A DNA stretch of 64,000 bases from Hymenobacter sp. BT559. GTDB taxonomy: Bacteria; Bacteroidota; Bacteroidia; Cytophagales; Hymenobacteraceae. The position numbers were made by a program, and so were the translations under genes. The stretch lies in assembly GCF_017571525.1 (NCBI RefSeq), contig NZ_JAGETY010000003.1, positions 186,001 through 250,000 of the forward strand, in the 5' to 3' direction. Shown one piece after another: positions 42,226 through 54,295 of the stretch; within the stretch, counting starts at the first letter, position 1; every line of letters begins with the position of its first letter. Below the pieces are notes generated by a model. That model was not told the DNA's origin. It did no database searches and was given only the letters and a program-made list of their open reading frames with translations.

Positions 42226-42906
42226 ATGAAAATCGCCATGATTCTGACCTCGCACGACGAGCTCGGCAACACCGGCCACAAAACCGGCTTTTGGCTGGAA
42301 GAATTTGCCGCCCCCTACTACGTATTCAAGGATGCCGGCGTAGAGCTGACGCTCGCCTCGCCCAAGGGTGGCCAGCCGCCCCTCGACCCCAAAAGCGACG
42401 AGCCCGGCGCCCAGACCGATGCCACCAAGCGCTTCAAGCAGGACCCCGCCGCCCAGCAGGCCCTGGCCAGCACCGTGCCGCTCGACACCATCAAGGCCGC
42501 CGATTTTGATGCTATCTTCTACCCCGGTGGCCACGGCCCGCTCTGGGACCTAGCCGAGGATAAGCACTCCATCGCCCTCATCGAGCAGGCCTACGCCGCC
42601 GGCAAGCCGGTAGCCGTGGTGTGCCATGCCCCCGGCGTGCTCCGCCATGTGAAGGCCGCCAGCGGCGAGCCCCTGGTGAAAGGCAAGCCCGTGACGGGCT
42701 TCACCAACACCGAGGAAGAAGCCGTGCAGCTGACCAAAATAGTGCCCTTTCTAGTAGAGGACATGCTGAAGGAAAACGGCGGCACCTACTCGAAAGGCGC
42801 CGACTGGCAGCCCTACGTAGTTACGGCCGGCCACCTCATCACGGGCCAGAATCCCGCTTCGTCGGAGCCCGCCGCCGAGGAGCTGCTCAAGCAGCTGGGC
42901 AAGTAA
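42226..42906 (+). CDS. DJ-1/PfpI-family class I glutamine amidotransferase-like protein
   Basis: A 226-residue protein of the DJ-1/PfpI superfamily, closest in layout to Hsp31-like glyoxalase/chaperone proteins. The nucleophile elbow is AVVCHAPGVL, with the catalytic cysteine followed by His. The conserved acid-containing region is DAIFYPGGHGPLWDL. Other marks are KTGFWLEEFAAPYYVF and GQNPASSEPAAEELLK. It probably acts on methylglyoxal or glycated proteins, which fits its stress-gene neighbours. It is followed directly by a perfect 76-bp palindrome. Confidence 0.88.
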   Translation: MKIAMILTSHDELGNTGHKTGFWLEEFAAPYYVFKDAGVELTLASPKGGQPPLDPKSDEPGAQTDATKRFKQDPAAQQALASTVPLDTIKAADFDAIFYPGGHGPLWDLAEDKHSIALIEQAYAAGKPVAVVCHAPGVLRHVKAASGEPLVKGKPVTGFTNTEEEAVQLTKIVPFLVEDMLKENGGTYSKGADWQPYVVTAGHLITGQNPASSEPAAEELLKQLGK

Positions 42907-42911
42907 AGTAG

Positions 42912-42987
42912 ACCTAGCCGATAACACAAAGCTGCCGCGGCAGCCCTGGCCAGGGCTGCCGCGGCAGCTTTGTGTTATCGGCTAGGT
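42912..42987. repeat. Perfect 76-bp palindrome
   Basis: All 38 base pairs match around a centre between 42949 and 42950, with no spacer. Arms begin ACCTAGCCGATAACACAAAG. Within each arm lies a second palindrome, GCTGCCGCGGCAGC (42931-42944 and 42955-42968). It begins six bases after the DJ-1/PfpI stop. No T run follows, so it is not a standard intrinsic terminator. Confidence 0.97.
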
Positions 42988-43009
42988 TCCTCAGCTCGTA
43001 CATTGCCTC

Positions 43010-43450
43010 ATGCCTTATTCCATCAAAGATTTACGTCAGCTCAGCTTGCATGATTCCTCCCTGGAAGCAGCTACGCGGCGCGGCACAAGCCTGGAACTGG
43101 TTTTTGACTGGGCTAAGCTTACCCACCTCGCCGACGAACAAATAGCCGAGCCCGTCATACTGGGCCGCACTACCCTAGCGCTCACGGGCATTTCGCAAGA
43201 GACGTTCGCTAGCTATGAGGAGGCAGGCGCTATGCGCGCCGTGTCACCTATTGCAGGTTTAGCCAAGCTGAAACTCATTACTGATAATAAGCTGTTGCTT
43301 CCTGATACATTAGTAGTTAATGGGTTACTTAACGAGGCAGCCGGCTCAAACTGGGTTGAATGGCGCATCACGTTCGCTACTAGCACCATCTCCTGGAAGG
43401 CATTTAGTACGCAGACAGAATGGCTTGCTGGCAAGCAGCCTCACGATTGA
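43010..43450 (+). CDS. Hypothetical protein, function unknown
   Basis: A 146-residue soluble protein starting MPYSIKDLRQLSLHDSSLEA, with alternating strands such as LELVFDWAKLTHL and NWVEWRITFATSTISW that suggest a small beta-rich fold. The N-terminal LHDSSLE-type segment recurs in small uncharacterised proteins, but I cannot name a family. GC is moderately lower than the neighbours. It starts 23 bases after the large palindrome. Confidence 0.65.
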   Translation: MPYSIKDLRQLSLHDSSLEAATRRGTSLELVFDWAKLTHLADEQIAEPVILGRTTLALTGISQETFASYEEAGAMRAVSPIAGLAKLKLITDNKLLLPDTLVVNGLLNEAAGSNWVEWRITFATSTISWKAFSTQTEWLAGKQPHD

Positions 43451-43500
43451 AACAGCTGTTTGAGTAGCGCAAAGCGAATGCTTCGCCGTGCTTGGCTACC

Positions 43501-44217
43501 CTAGCCGCCGTGGCCCTGCACCAGCCGCGCCACGTAAAAAGCAGCCGCAGCCGCAGCCGCGCCGGTAGCGGCCATTTTGAAGGCGCCGGCAATGGGTGCC
43601 TGGCCGGTGAGGCGGCTTTTGAAAAAGCCAAAAACCAGCAGGCACACCAGCGTAATCAGGCCCGACCACAGCAACCCCTGATGCGGGGTGGCCGTGAGGA
43701 AGTAGGCGCTGAGCGGGATAAGCCCGCCCACGGCGTACGCCCCGGCGATGGTGAAGGCGCTTTTAAACGCCTGCTTGGGGTCGGGCTCTTCGAGGCCCAA
43801 CTCGTATTTCATCATAAACTTGACCCACTGCTCAGGGTCTTGCACCAGCTCGCCGGTGGCCTGGGCGGCGGTGGCTTCGGAGAGGCCCATCTCCACGAAT
43901 AGCTCCTGCACTTCGCGGCGCTCCACATCGGGCACGGTGCGCACTTCTTCGTGCTCGCGGGCCAGCTCGGCGGCGTAGTGGTCTACCTCGGTGCGGCCGG
44001 CCAGGTAGCCCCCTAGCCCCATCGCGATGGAGCCGGCCACGATTTCGGCCAGCCCCGCCGTGATAACCAGGCCCGACGACTGCACCGCCCCGCTCAGGCC
44101 GGCGGCCAGCGCAAACGGCACCGTGAGGCCATCGGACAAGCCAATGACGATGTCTTGCAAAACGGCCGAGCTGGTGAGGTGCTTTTCGGCGGGCGCCTGG
44201 GTTTCGATAGGAGTCAT
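43501..44217 (-). CDS. VIT1/CCC1-family Fe2+/Mn2+ transporter
   Basis: A 238-residue membrane protein with five helices. Helix 1 carries LQDIVIGLSDGLTVPFALAAGLSG, and helix 2 GLAEIVAGSIAMGLGGYLAGR, both diagnostic of the VIT1/CCC1 family. A cytosolic Glu-rich metal-binding region (HYAAELAREHEEVRTVPDVE, then ELFVEMGLSEATA) follows, then three C-terminal helices. Relatives export or sequester ferrous iron and manganese. It is the last gene of a minus-strand run after DUF3570. Confidence 0.9.
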   Translation of the reverse strand: MTPIETQAPAEKHLTSSAVLQDIVIGLSDGLTVPFALAAGLSGAVQSSGLVITAGLAEIVAGSIAMGLGGYLAGRTEVDHYAAELAREHEEVRTVPDVERREVQELFVEMGLSEATAAQATGELVQDPEQWVKFMMKYELGLEEPDPKQAFKSAFTIAGAYAVGGLIPLSAYFLTATPHQGLLWSGLITLVCLLVFGFFKSRLTGQAPIAGAFKMAATGAAAAAAAFYVARLVQGHGG

Positions 44218-44240
44218 AAACGGATTTTTGCTAGTATCTA

Positions 44241-45509
44241 CTACGGCATTACGAACGAAAGGTCGGCGCTTATTACGTTGGCCGTGAGCCCCGTGCTTTG
44301 GCGGTAGTAGCCGTAGCGCAAATCCAGCGACTTGAATTTGGTAATGCGCTGGCCCAGCTTGAAGCGCCCCAGCCCGTAGAGCGGCGCGTAGCGAAAGCCC
44401 AGCCCCACCTTGCTGGCCGAGAAGGCCGACAAGTCGTAGTCGGAGGTGAAATATTCGTCGAAAACCGAGTGCGCCAGGTAGGGCGCAAAGTAGTCGGCCG
44501 CCGTCTGGGTGTGGTAGCGGTAAAACGGGTAGAGCGTGAAAAAGGGCGTCACCTTCAGCGGCGCTTCTACCTCGAAGGTGTGGGCCCGGATGCCGAAGTT
44601 GTCGTTATAGAAACGGTAGAAGCCCCGCAGCTGCACCAGGTCGGTGGCGTAGTACGTGAGGCGCAGGCTAGCGGGGTACTTGTAGCGCAGGCGCGGCAGC
44701 ACCTCGGCCTTGGCCGTGCCCAGCGTGCCGGGCGCCAGGCCGCCGGGCGCGTAGTCGTAGAAATACACCCGCTGAAACGGCGTGCTCAGCAGCCCGCGCT
44801 GCGCCACCGGCTCGAAGCCCACGGCCGCCTGCAGGCGCTTGCTCAGCACCTGCGCATACACCAGCGACAGTGTGAAGCTCTGGCGGTTATCCGAGCCGTA
44901 GTTGTGGTTGCGAGTGCCGCCCACGCGCAGCTCGGCGGGCGTAATGAGCTTAATCTGGTCGAGAAATACCTGACCGCTGGCGCTGAACTGCCGGTTGCCA
45001 TCGGCCGAGGCCTGCACCCAGCTGGCCAGGAGGTTAAACGACAGGTAGTCATATTCTTTCGACACGCCCGCGCCGGCCCCGAGCGTAGTCAGCTTGTTGG
45101 CTAGGGTGTGCGAGAGGCCGAAATCGGCGTGGTAGCGCACATCCGAAGCCGAGGGCGACGACATCACCTGGTCAATCTTATCCGACGAGGCCGAGGCGTA
45201 GTAGTCGATGCCCACATTGGCCGACAGCCGGGTGGTGGAGTCGAGCGGAATATTGAGCAGGATAGTTGGTGCCGCGTCGGTCAGGTGCTGGTCGCCGATG
45301 CCGCCCTCCACGGCCGAGTGGCTACCGTTCTGCTGGTAGTAGCTGCCCAGAATGTCGACCTCGGTTTCGCCGTAGCGGGCGGGCGTGGGCAGTTGCGAGC
45401 CGTTGGGCGCGATGCCCGAGCCATCGAGGCGGTTGGGCGTGGGCGTGGCCTGCGCCAGCACCCCTAGCGGCGCGGCCAGGGCCAGGGCAATGAGGAGTAG
45501 TTTATTCAC
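44241..45509 (-). CDS. DUF3570 outer-membrane barrel protein
   Basis: A 422-residue exported protein with a signal peptide (about 1-19, ending LAQA) and a predicted outer-membrane barrel. It matches the DUF3570 layout, including ETEVDILGSYYQQNGSHSAV near the N terminus and a terminal strand ending LSFVMP. Genes for DUF3570, DUF4266, ApbE and a thioredoxin-like protein are commonly clustered. A role in extracytoplasmic electron transfer or metal handling has been suspected but is not established. Confidence 0.82.
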   Translation of the reverse strand: MNKLLLIALALAAPLGVLAQATPTPNRLDGSGIAPNGSQLPTPARYGETEVDILGSYYQQNGSHSAVEGGIGDQHLTDAAPTILLNIPLDSTTRLSANVGIDYYASASSDKIDQVMSSPSASDVRYHADFGLSHTLANKLTTLGAGAGVSKEYDYLSFNLLASWVQASADGNRQFSASGQVFLDQIKLITPAELRVGGTRNHNYGSDNRQSFTLSLVYAQVLSKRLQAAVGFEPVAQRGLLSTPFQRVYFYDYAPGGLAPGTLGTAKAEVLPRLRYKYPASLRLTYYATDLVQLRGFYRFYNDNFGIRAHTFEVEAPLKVTPFFTLYPFYRYHTQTAADYFAPYLAHSVFDEYFTSDYDLSAFSASKVGLGFRYAPLYGLGRFKLGQRITKFKSLDLRYGYYRQSTGLTANVISADLSFVMP

Positions 45510-45540
45510 TGATAATCAAGTAATGTTCGTTATTCCGCCT

Positions 45541-45633
45541 GTCATTGCGAGCAGAGCGAATCAATCTTTCCTTGTCGTTAGGATTAGTACCCCTAGCGGA
45601 AAGGAAAGATTGCCGCGCTGCGCTCGCAAGGAC
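45541..45633. repeat. Hairpin-forming intergenic repeat (GTCATTGCGAGC type)
   Basis: The left arm (45541-45573, starting GTCATTGCGAGC) pairs with 45601-45633 at 27 of 33 positions, around a 27-base loop. It resembles a dispersed palindromic element widely seen between genes. It is inserted inside an apparent operon, between the DUF4266 and DUF3570 genes, where its transcript would fold strongly. Confidence 0.75.
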
Positions 45634-45643
45634 AACCGCTTTA

Positions 45644-45874
45644 TTAGTTGCAGCCGCAGCCGCCGCCTACTTTGCCCCCGTTAGCGCCGCCAGCGCCCTC
45701 ACGGTAGCTCTCGAAGTTGACCTCCGAAGTTTCTACTTTCTTGGTAGCCAGCTTCATATCCTCGTCGTTGAGGTAGGCCTTCTGGTAGGCTGCTACCGAT
45801 ACGCAGCCAGGCAGCGCGGTGGCCCCGGCCAGCAGCAGGCCTAGCAGGGCGGGCCGCAAGAGTATAGTTTTCAT
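45644..45874 (-). CDS. DUF4266 small lipoprotein
   Basis: A 76-residue protein with a signal peptide and lipobox ALPGC (Cys24), then VSVAAYQKAYLNDEDMKL, the core of DUF4266. The tail is Gly-rich with two cysteines at the end (GGGCGCN). Its ATG overlaps the TGA of the upstream apbE gene (ATGA), so translation is coupled. Function is unknown; it is nearly always linked to DUF3570 and ApbE. Confidence 0.85.
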   Translation of the reverse strand: MKTILLRPALLGLLLAGATALPGCVSVAAYQKAYLNDEDMKLATKKVETSEVNFESYREGAGGANGGKVGGGCGCN

Positions 45875-46962
45875 GATTTTGGTTTGGGCTGAGCCACCGC
45901 GGCCGGCGCGGCGCTGTGGTACGGATTGAGCTGCATCCCCTTGGAAACCAGCGTCTGGCCGCTGTCGGTGATGAGCGTGCAGTTGATGTCTTTGAGGCGG
46001 TTTATCAGGGCTAGCCCCTGCTCGGGGCCTAGCACAAATACGGCGTCGTCGAGGGCGTCGGCCAGCTCCACGTCGGGACAAATGATGGTAACCGAGCGCA
46101 GCCCCGTGGCCGGGTAGCCGGTATGCGGGTTGATGATGTGGCCGTAGTACTTGCCGCCCACCGTGAAATACTGCTCGTAGTTGCCGGCCGTCACCACGGC
46201 TAAGTCGCTCACCGTGAGCCACGACGACACGGTGTGTGGCCTGGCTGGGTCGCCGATGGCAATGCGCCAGCCGCTGCCGTCGGGCTGCTTACCCCAGCAG
46301 TACACATCGCCCGAGCCATTGATGAGTCCGCCGCTGATGCCCATCTTTTTCATGATTTCCGAAGCCCGGCGCACGCCATAGCCCTGCAGAATACCGGCCA
46401 GGTTAATCCGCATGCCCTTCTCAGGCAAAAACACGGAGTGGGTGGCGGGGTCGAGCCGCACCTTCTGCCAACCGATGCGCCGGATGGAGCGGTGCACCGT
46501 GGCCGAATCGGGCAGGCTGGCGTGCTCAGTTTTGTCGAAGTGGTAGATTTTGTCGCTGCTGGCAAACGTGATATCGAACGCGCCGCCACTAAGCTGCGAA
46601 ATCTTCAGTGTACGCTGAATGAGGTCGTACACTTCCTGGTCAACCACCACCGGCCGGATGCCCGCCAACCGGTTGATTTTTACTACTTGCGAGGTCGAAT
46701 CCCAATACGAGCAGAGGCGGTCGATGCGCCAGGTTTCGCGCAGGCCGGCGCGTAGCGCCCGCCAGGCCAGTGAGTCGTCGGCGCTCACGGCCGTGAACGT
46801 AAACGCCGACCCCATGAGGTGCGCCGAGCGCGTGTAGGCGCGCGGGCGCGGCGCTGCCCGCGGCTGGGCCAGCGCCGGGCTAGCCCCTAACGCCAGCAGC
46901 AGGCCGGCCGCCAGGCTGCCCACCCAGCCGCGCCACGTCGATTTTAGCCCAAAACCAGGCAT
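45871..46962 (-). CDS. apbE: FAD:protein FMN transferase
   Basis: An exported flavin transferase of about 363 residues that attaches FMN from FAD to a Thr/Ser of target proteins outside the cytoplasm. A signal peptide ends near SPALAQ. The ApbE blocks are present: HLMGSAFTFTAV, GGAFDITFASSDKIYHFD, INLAGILQGYGVRRASEIMK, GGLINGSGDVYCWG and DALDDAVFVLGPEQGLAL. ATG 46962 is preferred; a GTG at 46968 directly after the previous stop is also possible. No neighbour shows the usual flavinylation motif (SGA[ST]), so the acceptor is unidentified. Confidence 0.92.
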   Translation of the reverse strand: MPGFGLKSTWRGWVGSLAAGLLLALGASPALAQPRAAPRPRAYTRSAHLMGSAFTFTAVSADDSLAWRALRAGLRETWRIDRLCSYWDSTSQVVKINRLAGIRPVVVDQEVYDLIQRTLKISQLSGGAFDITFASSDKIYHFDKTEHASLPDSATVHRSIRRIGWQKVRLDPATHSVFLPEKGMRINLAGILQGYGVRRASEIMKKMGISGGLINGSGDVYCWGKQPDGSGWRIAIGDPARPHTVSSWLTVSDLAVVTAGNYEQYFTVGGKYYGHIINPHTGYPATGLRSVTIICPDVELADALDDAVFVLGPEQGLALINRLKDINCTLITDSGQTLVSKGMQLNPYHSAAPAAVAQPKPKS

Positions 46963-46968
46963 ACGCAC

Positions 46969-47433
46969 TTATTTCTTAGCGAGCAGTTGGTCGAGGTAAG
47001 CGTCGTAGGCGGCAACGCCGCCGGGGCGGTAGCCGGTGCGCGCCAGCACCTTGCCCTCGGGCGAGAGCAGCACCACGGCCGGAAAAGCGCCTTCCTTGTT
47101 GAGCTGGGCCGCCGCAGACTCGTTGAGCTTGGTCTGGTCCTTGGAAAGCGCGTTTTTCTTGTTGCGCGGGAAGTCGAAGCGGGCCAGCACAAACTTGTCC
47201 TTGGCATACTGCATAAACTCGGGCTGGTCGAACACCTCCTGCTTGAGCTGCATGCAGGGCTTGCACCAGTCGGAGCCCGAAAACACGACCAGCACCGGCT
47301 TCTGGCTGGCCTTGGCCTGCTCCAGGGCGGTGGGTAGCGAGCTGGTCCAGGCCGTGGCCGGAGCCGTCTGGGCCGCGGCCGAAGCGGTGGCAAAAAAGGC
47401 AGCCGCAAGGCCGCTCAGCAAATATGTACGCAT
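46969..47433 (-). CDS. Exported thioredoxin-family protein
   Basis: A 154-residue periplasmic thioredoxin-fold protein. The signal peptide ends ASAAAQ near residue 23. The active site reads WCKPC (VVFSGSDWCKPCMQLKQEV) and cis-Pro is in FPAVVLLSPEGK. It resembles DUF255/thioredoxin_7-type disulfide reductases. It is the first gene of the ApbE/DUF4266/DUF3570 run, with six bases to apbE, which suggests a shared redox pathway. ATG 47433 is chosen over the frame opening at 47463. Confidence 0.9.
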   Translation of the reverse strand: MRTYLLSGLAAAFFATASAAAQTAPATAWTSSLPTALEQAKASQKPVLVVFSGSDWCKPCMQLKQEVFDQPEFMQYAKDKFVLARFDFPRNKKNALSKDQTKLNESAAAQLNKEGAFPAVVLLSPEGKVLARTGYRPGGVAAYDAYLDQLLAKK

Positions 47434-47637
47434 GGTAGAAAGGCAAAAAGCCTGATTAAACAAAACAACACTAAAACGGCCAGGCTGACGCCCGCAGGTG
47501 AGCGATAATCGGCCAGTAAGGTCAGGCAGTCGGCAAGCACGGCATCCTGACCGCCAGCTGCCGTGCAGCTACCCTAGCAGGACATTAGGTATGAGTTGAA
47601 AGAAAGCTGGAGACAAGTTGAGCGGCTAGCTTCTATA

Positions 47638-47672
47638 CAACAAACGGCCCCGCATTGCAGGGCCGTTTGTTG
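47638..47672 (-). terminator. Hairpin terminator after the metal efflux operon
   Basis: CAACAAACGGCCC (47638-47650) pairs perfectly with 47660-47672 around a 9-base loop. It lies downstream of the periplasmic adaptor gene on the minus strand. The rest of the gene-free stretch 47434-47756 holds an 8-bp inverted repeat (GCACGGCA at 47537, TGCCGTGC at 47559) and nothing else I can support. Confidence 0.65.
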
Positions 47673-47756
47673 CAGGGCCAGGACCCGATAAAAGCTAATT
47701 TCTTAGTTAAAGCAACGACTAAGGTGTACAACAAATAAACACTGATTTATACTACA

Positions 47757-48959
47757 TTAATCACCGCCTTCACCTTTGCGGAGCTCGGCGTCGAGGAAGT
47801 AGGCGCCGCGCCGGACCAGCTGGGTGGTGTCGGGTAGCGGGTCGAGCACCGTCACGGCAACGTCGCCGTGCTGGGGCTGGCTGGCCCGCACCTTCACCCG
47901 GCGAAACACGGTGCGCCCCGAATCGGTGCCAACGCGCTGAAAAATGTAGCTGAGGTCGCCCGCCTGGATGAGGGCGGCCTCGGGAAGGGTTCTTACGCGG
48001 GCCCCGGCCGTCTGGATGCGGGCGGCCACAAATTGCCCCGGCAATAAGTCGCTGCGCTCGGGCTCCAGGTGGGCGTGCACGCGCACTGTGCGGGCATTGT
48101 CATCGAAGGCTTTACCTACCAGAAACACCCGAGCTTGCAGCTCTTCATCGCGGCCGGCATTTTGCACCTTAAAAAGTATCTTCTGGCCCACCTTCACCTG
48201 GGCCACATCTTTCTCAAACACTTTGAGTTCGAGGTGTAAATCGTCGCGGTTAAGCACCTCGGCCAGCGGGTCCTGCGGATTAACGAATTCGCCGGGGTTG
48301 CTATTCACCGACTTCACGTAGCCGGCAATGGGCGTGGTGAGCGGCACGGCGCTCACAATGGTACCCGCATCGAGCCGGGCCAGCGAAATGCCGAGCAGCC
48401 GCAGCTGGGCGGCCGTGGCGCGTAGCGTAGCCTGCTCGGTGGCGTAGTCGGCGCGGGCCTGCTGCAGCTTGCGCTTGGCGCCCACATCTTCCATGTCCAG
48501 AATGCGTTGGCGCTCCAGCTCCTCGGCCAGAAAGCGCACCTTGGCCTTGCTCTGCAAGTAGGTTTGCTGCAGGGTGAGGTACTCGGGCGAGCGCAGCGTG
48601 GCAATGACCGCGCCGGCCGCCACGTGCTGGCCGGGCAGCACGTTCACGGTCTGCACATAGCCCCCCATAATGGCCGTGATGGCCGCCCGGTTTTGGGGCG
48701 GCACTTCCACCGAGCCGTTGGCCTGCACTTCGGTGGTCATGTTCTGGCGCTCGAAGCTGCCGAGCTGAATGCCGGCCGCCCGCTCCTGAGCAGCGCTCAC
48801 TTCTACCTGGTCGGGGTTGGCAGGGGCGGCCGGGGCAGCGGGCTGGCCAGCTTTGTTTTTGCCGGCGGGGGCTTCTTTGGCCGCGTCGGGCTTTGTGCCA
48901 CAGGCCGTGAGTAGCGCCAGGCTAGTAGCCAGGGCGCAGTATTTTAAAGCAACTACCAT
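47757..48959 (-). CDS. RND efflux periplasmic adaptor, CzcB/CusB type
   Basis: A 400-residue membrane fusion protein that links the RND pump to the outer-membrane channel. Lipobox LLTAC (Cys20) anchors it. The order is a barrel-sandwich/lipoyl region (AAITAIMGGYVQTVNVLPGQ), a helical hairpin (about 125-195, coiled coil), a second lipoyl half (TTPIAGYVKSVNSNPGEFV), a beta-barrel (KVGQKILFKVQNAGRDEELQ) and a proximal domain. It directly follows the fused CzcA-CzcC gene and completes a tripartite metal efflux system. Confidence 0.93.
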   Translation of the reverse strand: MVVALKYCALATSLALLTACGTKPDAAKEAPAGKNKAGQPAAPAAPANPDQVEVSAAQERAAGIQLGSFERQNMTTEVQANGSVEVPPQNRAAITAIMGGYVQTVNVLPGQHVAAGAVIATLRSPEYLTLQQTYLQSKAKVRFLAEELERQRILDMEDVGAKRKLQQARADYATEQATLRATAAQLRLLGISLARLDAGTIVSAVPLTTPIAGYVKSVNSNPGEFVNPQDPLAEVLNRDDLHLELKVFEKDVAQVKVGQKILFKVQNAGRDEELQARVFLVGKAFDDNARTVRVHAHLEPERSDLLPGQFVAARIQTAGARVRTLPEAALIQAGDLSYIFQRVGTDSGRTVFRRVKVRASQPQHGDVAVTVLDPLPDTTQLVRRGAYFLDAELRKGEGGD

Positions 48960-49003
48960 TAGTTTGGGAAAGAGCCAAGGCTCATTTTTTCGGGGGAGAG
49001 GGG

Positions 49004-53473
<4,470 letters not shown>

Positions 53474-53743
53474 GAAAACAGAGGAATGCGGTGGATGCGC
53501 GAACCCGCCAGGGGCGCCGCGCTAGCCAAGCCGGGCGCGGCCCAGCCAAAACCACCCGCTAAAAATTCAGATAAACCACGCGTCAGCTGGAATGTCCCCG
53601 CGCACTACGCGCCGGGCCGCAGCCAGGGGCTAGCCAGGCACTGGGGCGCGGGCAACCGCTCAATCCGGAAGCCCTAAAGCCTTTTCTTAGAGCGAAATAG
53701 CCCCTTGATTGCTACGCACACTACGCCCGGGGGCGTAGCCAGG

Positions 53744-54160
53744 CTAGGCTCGGGGTGGCTGCAGCAGGGCCGCTTCGGGCTCGCCCCGGTACAACGAGGC
53801 ATCAGCCGGGCGGTGGGCCAAGCCGGGGCTAGCCACTGCCTGGCTGCCCGCCACCGGGGCTAGCCCCAGCAGTAAAAACGCGACGTGCTCGCTGCACGAG
53901 TGCCGCCCGTGCAGCGGCAGGCCCTGGTGGTCTTGCTGGTGCCGAGGCTCGAAGGTGCAGCCGAAGTGCTGCTTGGTGCCCGAACCGTAGTGCTCGGCCA
54001 GAAATTGGGCCAGCGACAAGCCCCCGCCCGCCACCGAATGGTGGAAGCGGTAATGCTCCAGCAACTGGGGCAGCTTGCTCAGCTCCGACAGGTCGTTCTG
54101 CGGAATGAAGCTGCCGACCAGCATGAGGCAGGCGAGGAAAAAGGCAACCACCGATTTCAT
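53744..54160 (-). CDS. Small exported His/Cys-containing protein of the metal efflux operon
   Basis: A 138-residue protein starting MKSVVAFFLACLMLVGSFIP, a signal sequence, followed by NDLSELSKLPQLLEHYRFHH and a His/Cys-bearing middle (HFGCTF, PLHGRHSCSEHVAF). Small proteins of this kind often precede CzcA genes in Bacteroidota; metal binding in the periplasm is inferred from the His/Cys content. ATG 54160 is chosen over the frame opening at 54217, which lies upstream of or inside the promoter box. The 270-base gap to the pump gene holds a near-perfect palindrome (53721-53738) and no gene. Confidence 0.75.
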   Translation of the reverse strand: MKSVVAFFLACLMLVGSFIPQNDLSELSKLPQLLEHYRFHHSVAGGGLSLAQFLAEHYGSGTKQHFGCTFEPRHQQDHQGLPLHGRHSCSEHVAFLLLGLAPVAGSQAVASPGLAHRPADASLYRGEPEAALLQPPRA

Positions 54161-54214
54161 ATCAGGCCCAAAACGTCGAGCTTGGCCGAAAGTTTGGCAA
54201 TTGACGCGGGCCGG

Positions 54215-54222
54215 CAAAATTA
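54215..54222 (-). promoter_or_regulatory. -7 promoter box for the metal efflux operon
   Basis: On the minus strand this reads TAATTTTG, an exact TAnnTTTG match 55 bases before the first gene's ATG. It is in an AT-rich patch between the divergent genes. Confidence 0.6.
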
Positions 54223-54295
54223 ATAGTCATTCTAAACAGTGGCTAGCCCTGGCTGGGCGAAAACATTTGCCCGGCCGTTGTATTCTTGGCGCACT

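Noticed and set aside
42912..42987. Calling the large palindrome a simple intrinsic terminator
   Set aside because: There is no loop and no T run on either side, unlike the clear terminators at 13532, 40727 and 58106.
44298..45104. Plus-strand open frame of 268 codons
   Set aside because: It is antisense to DUF3570, with no domain, start context or promoter.
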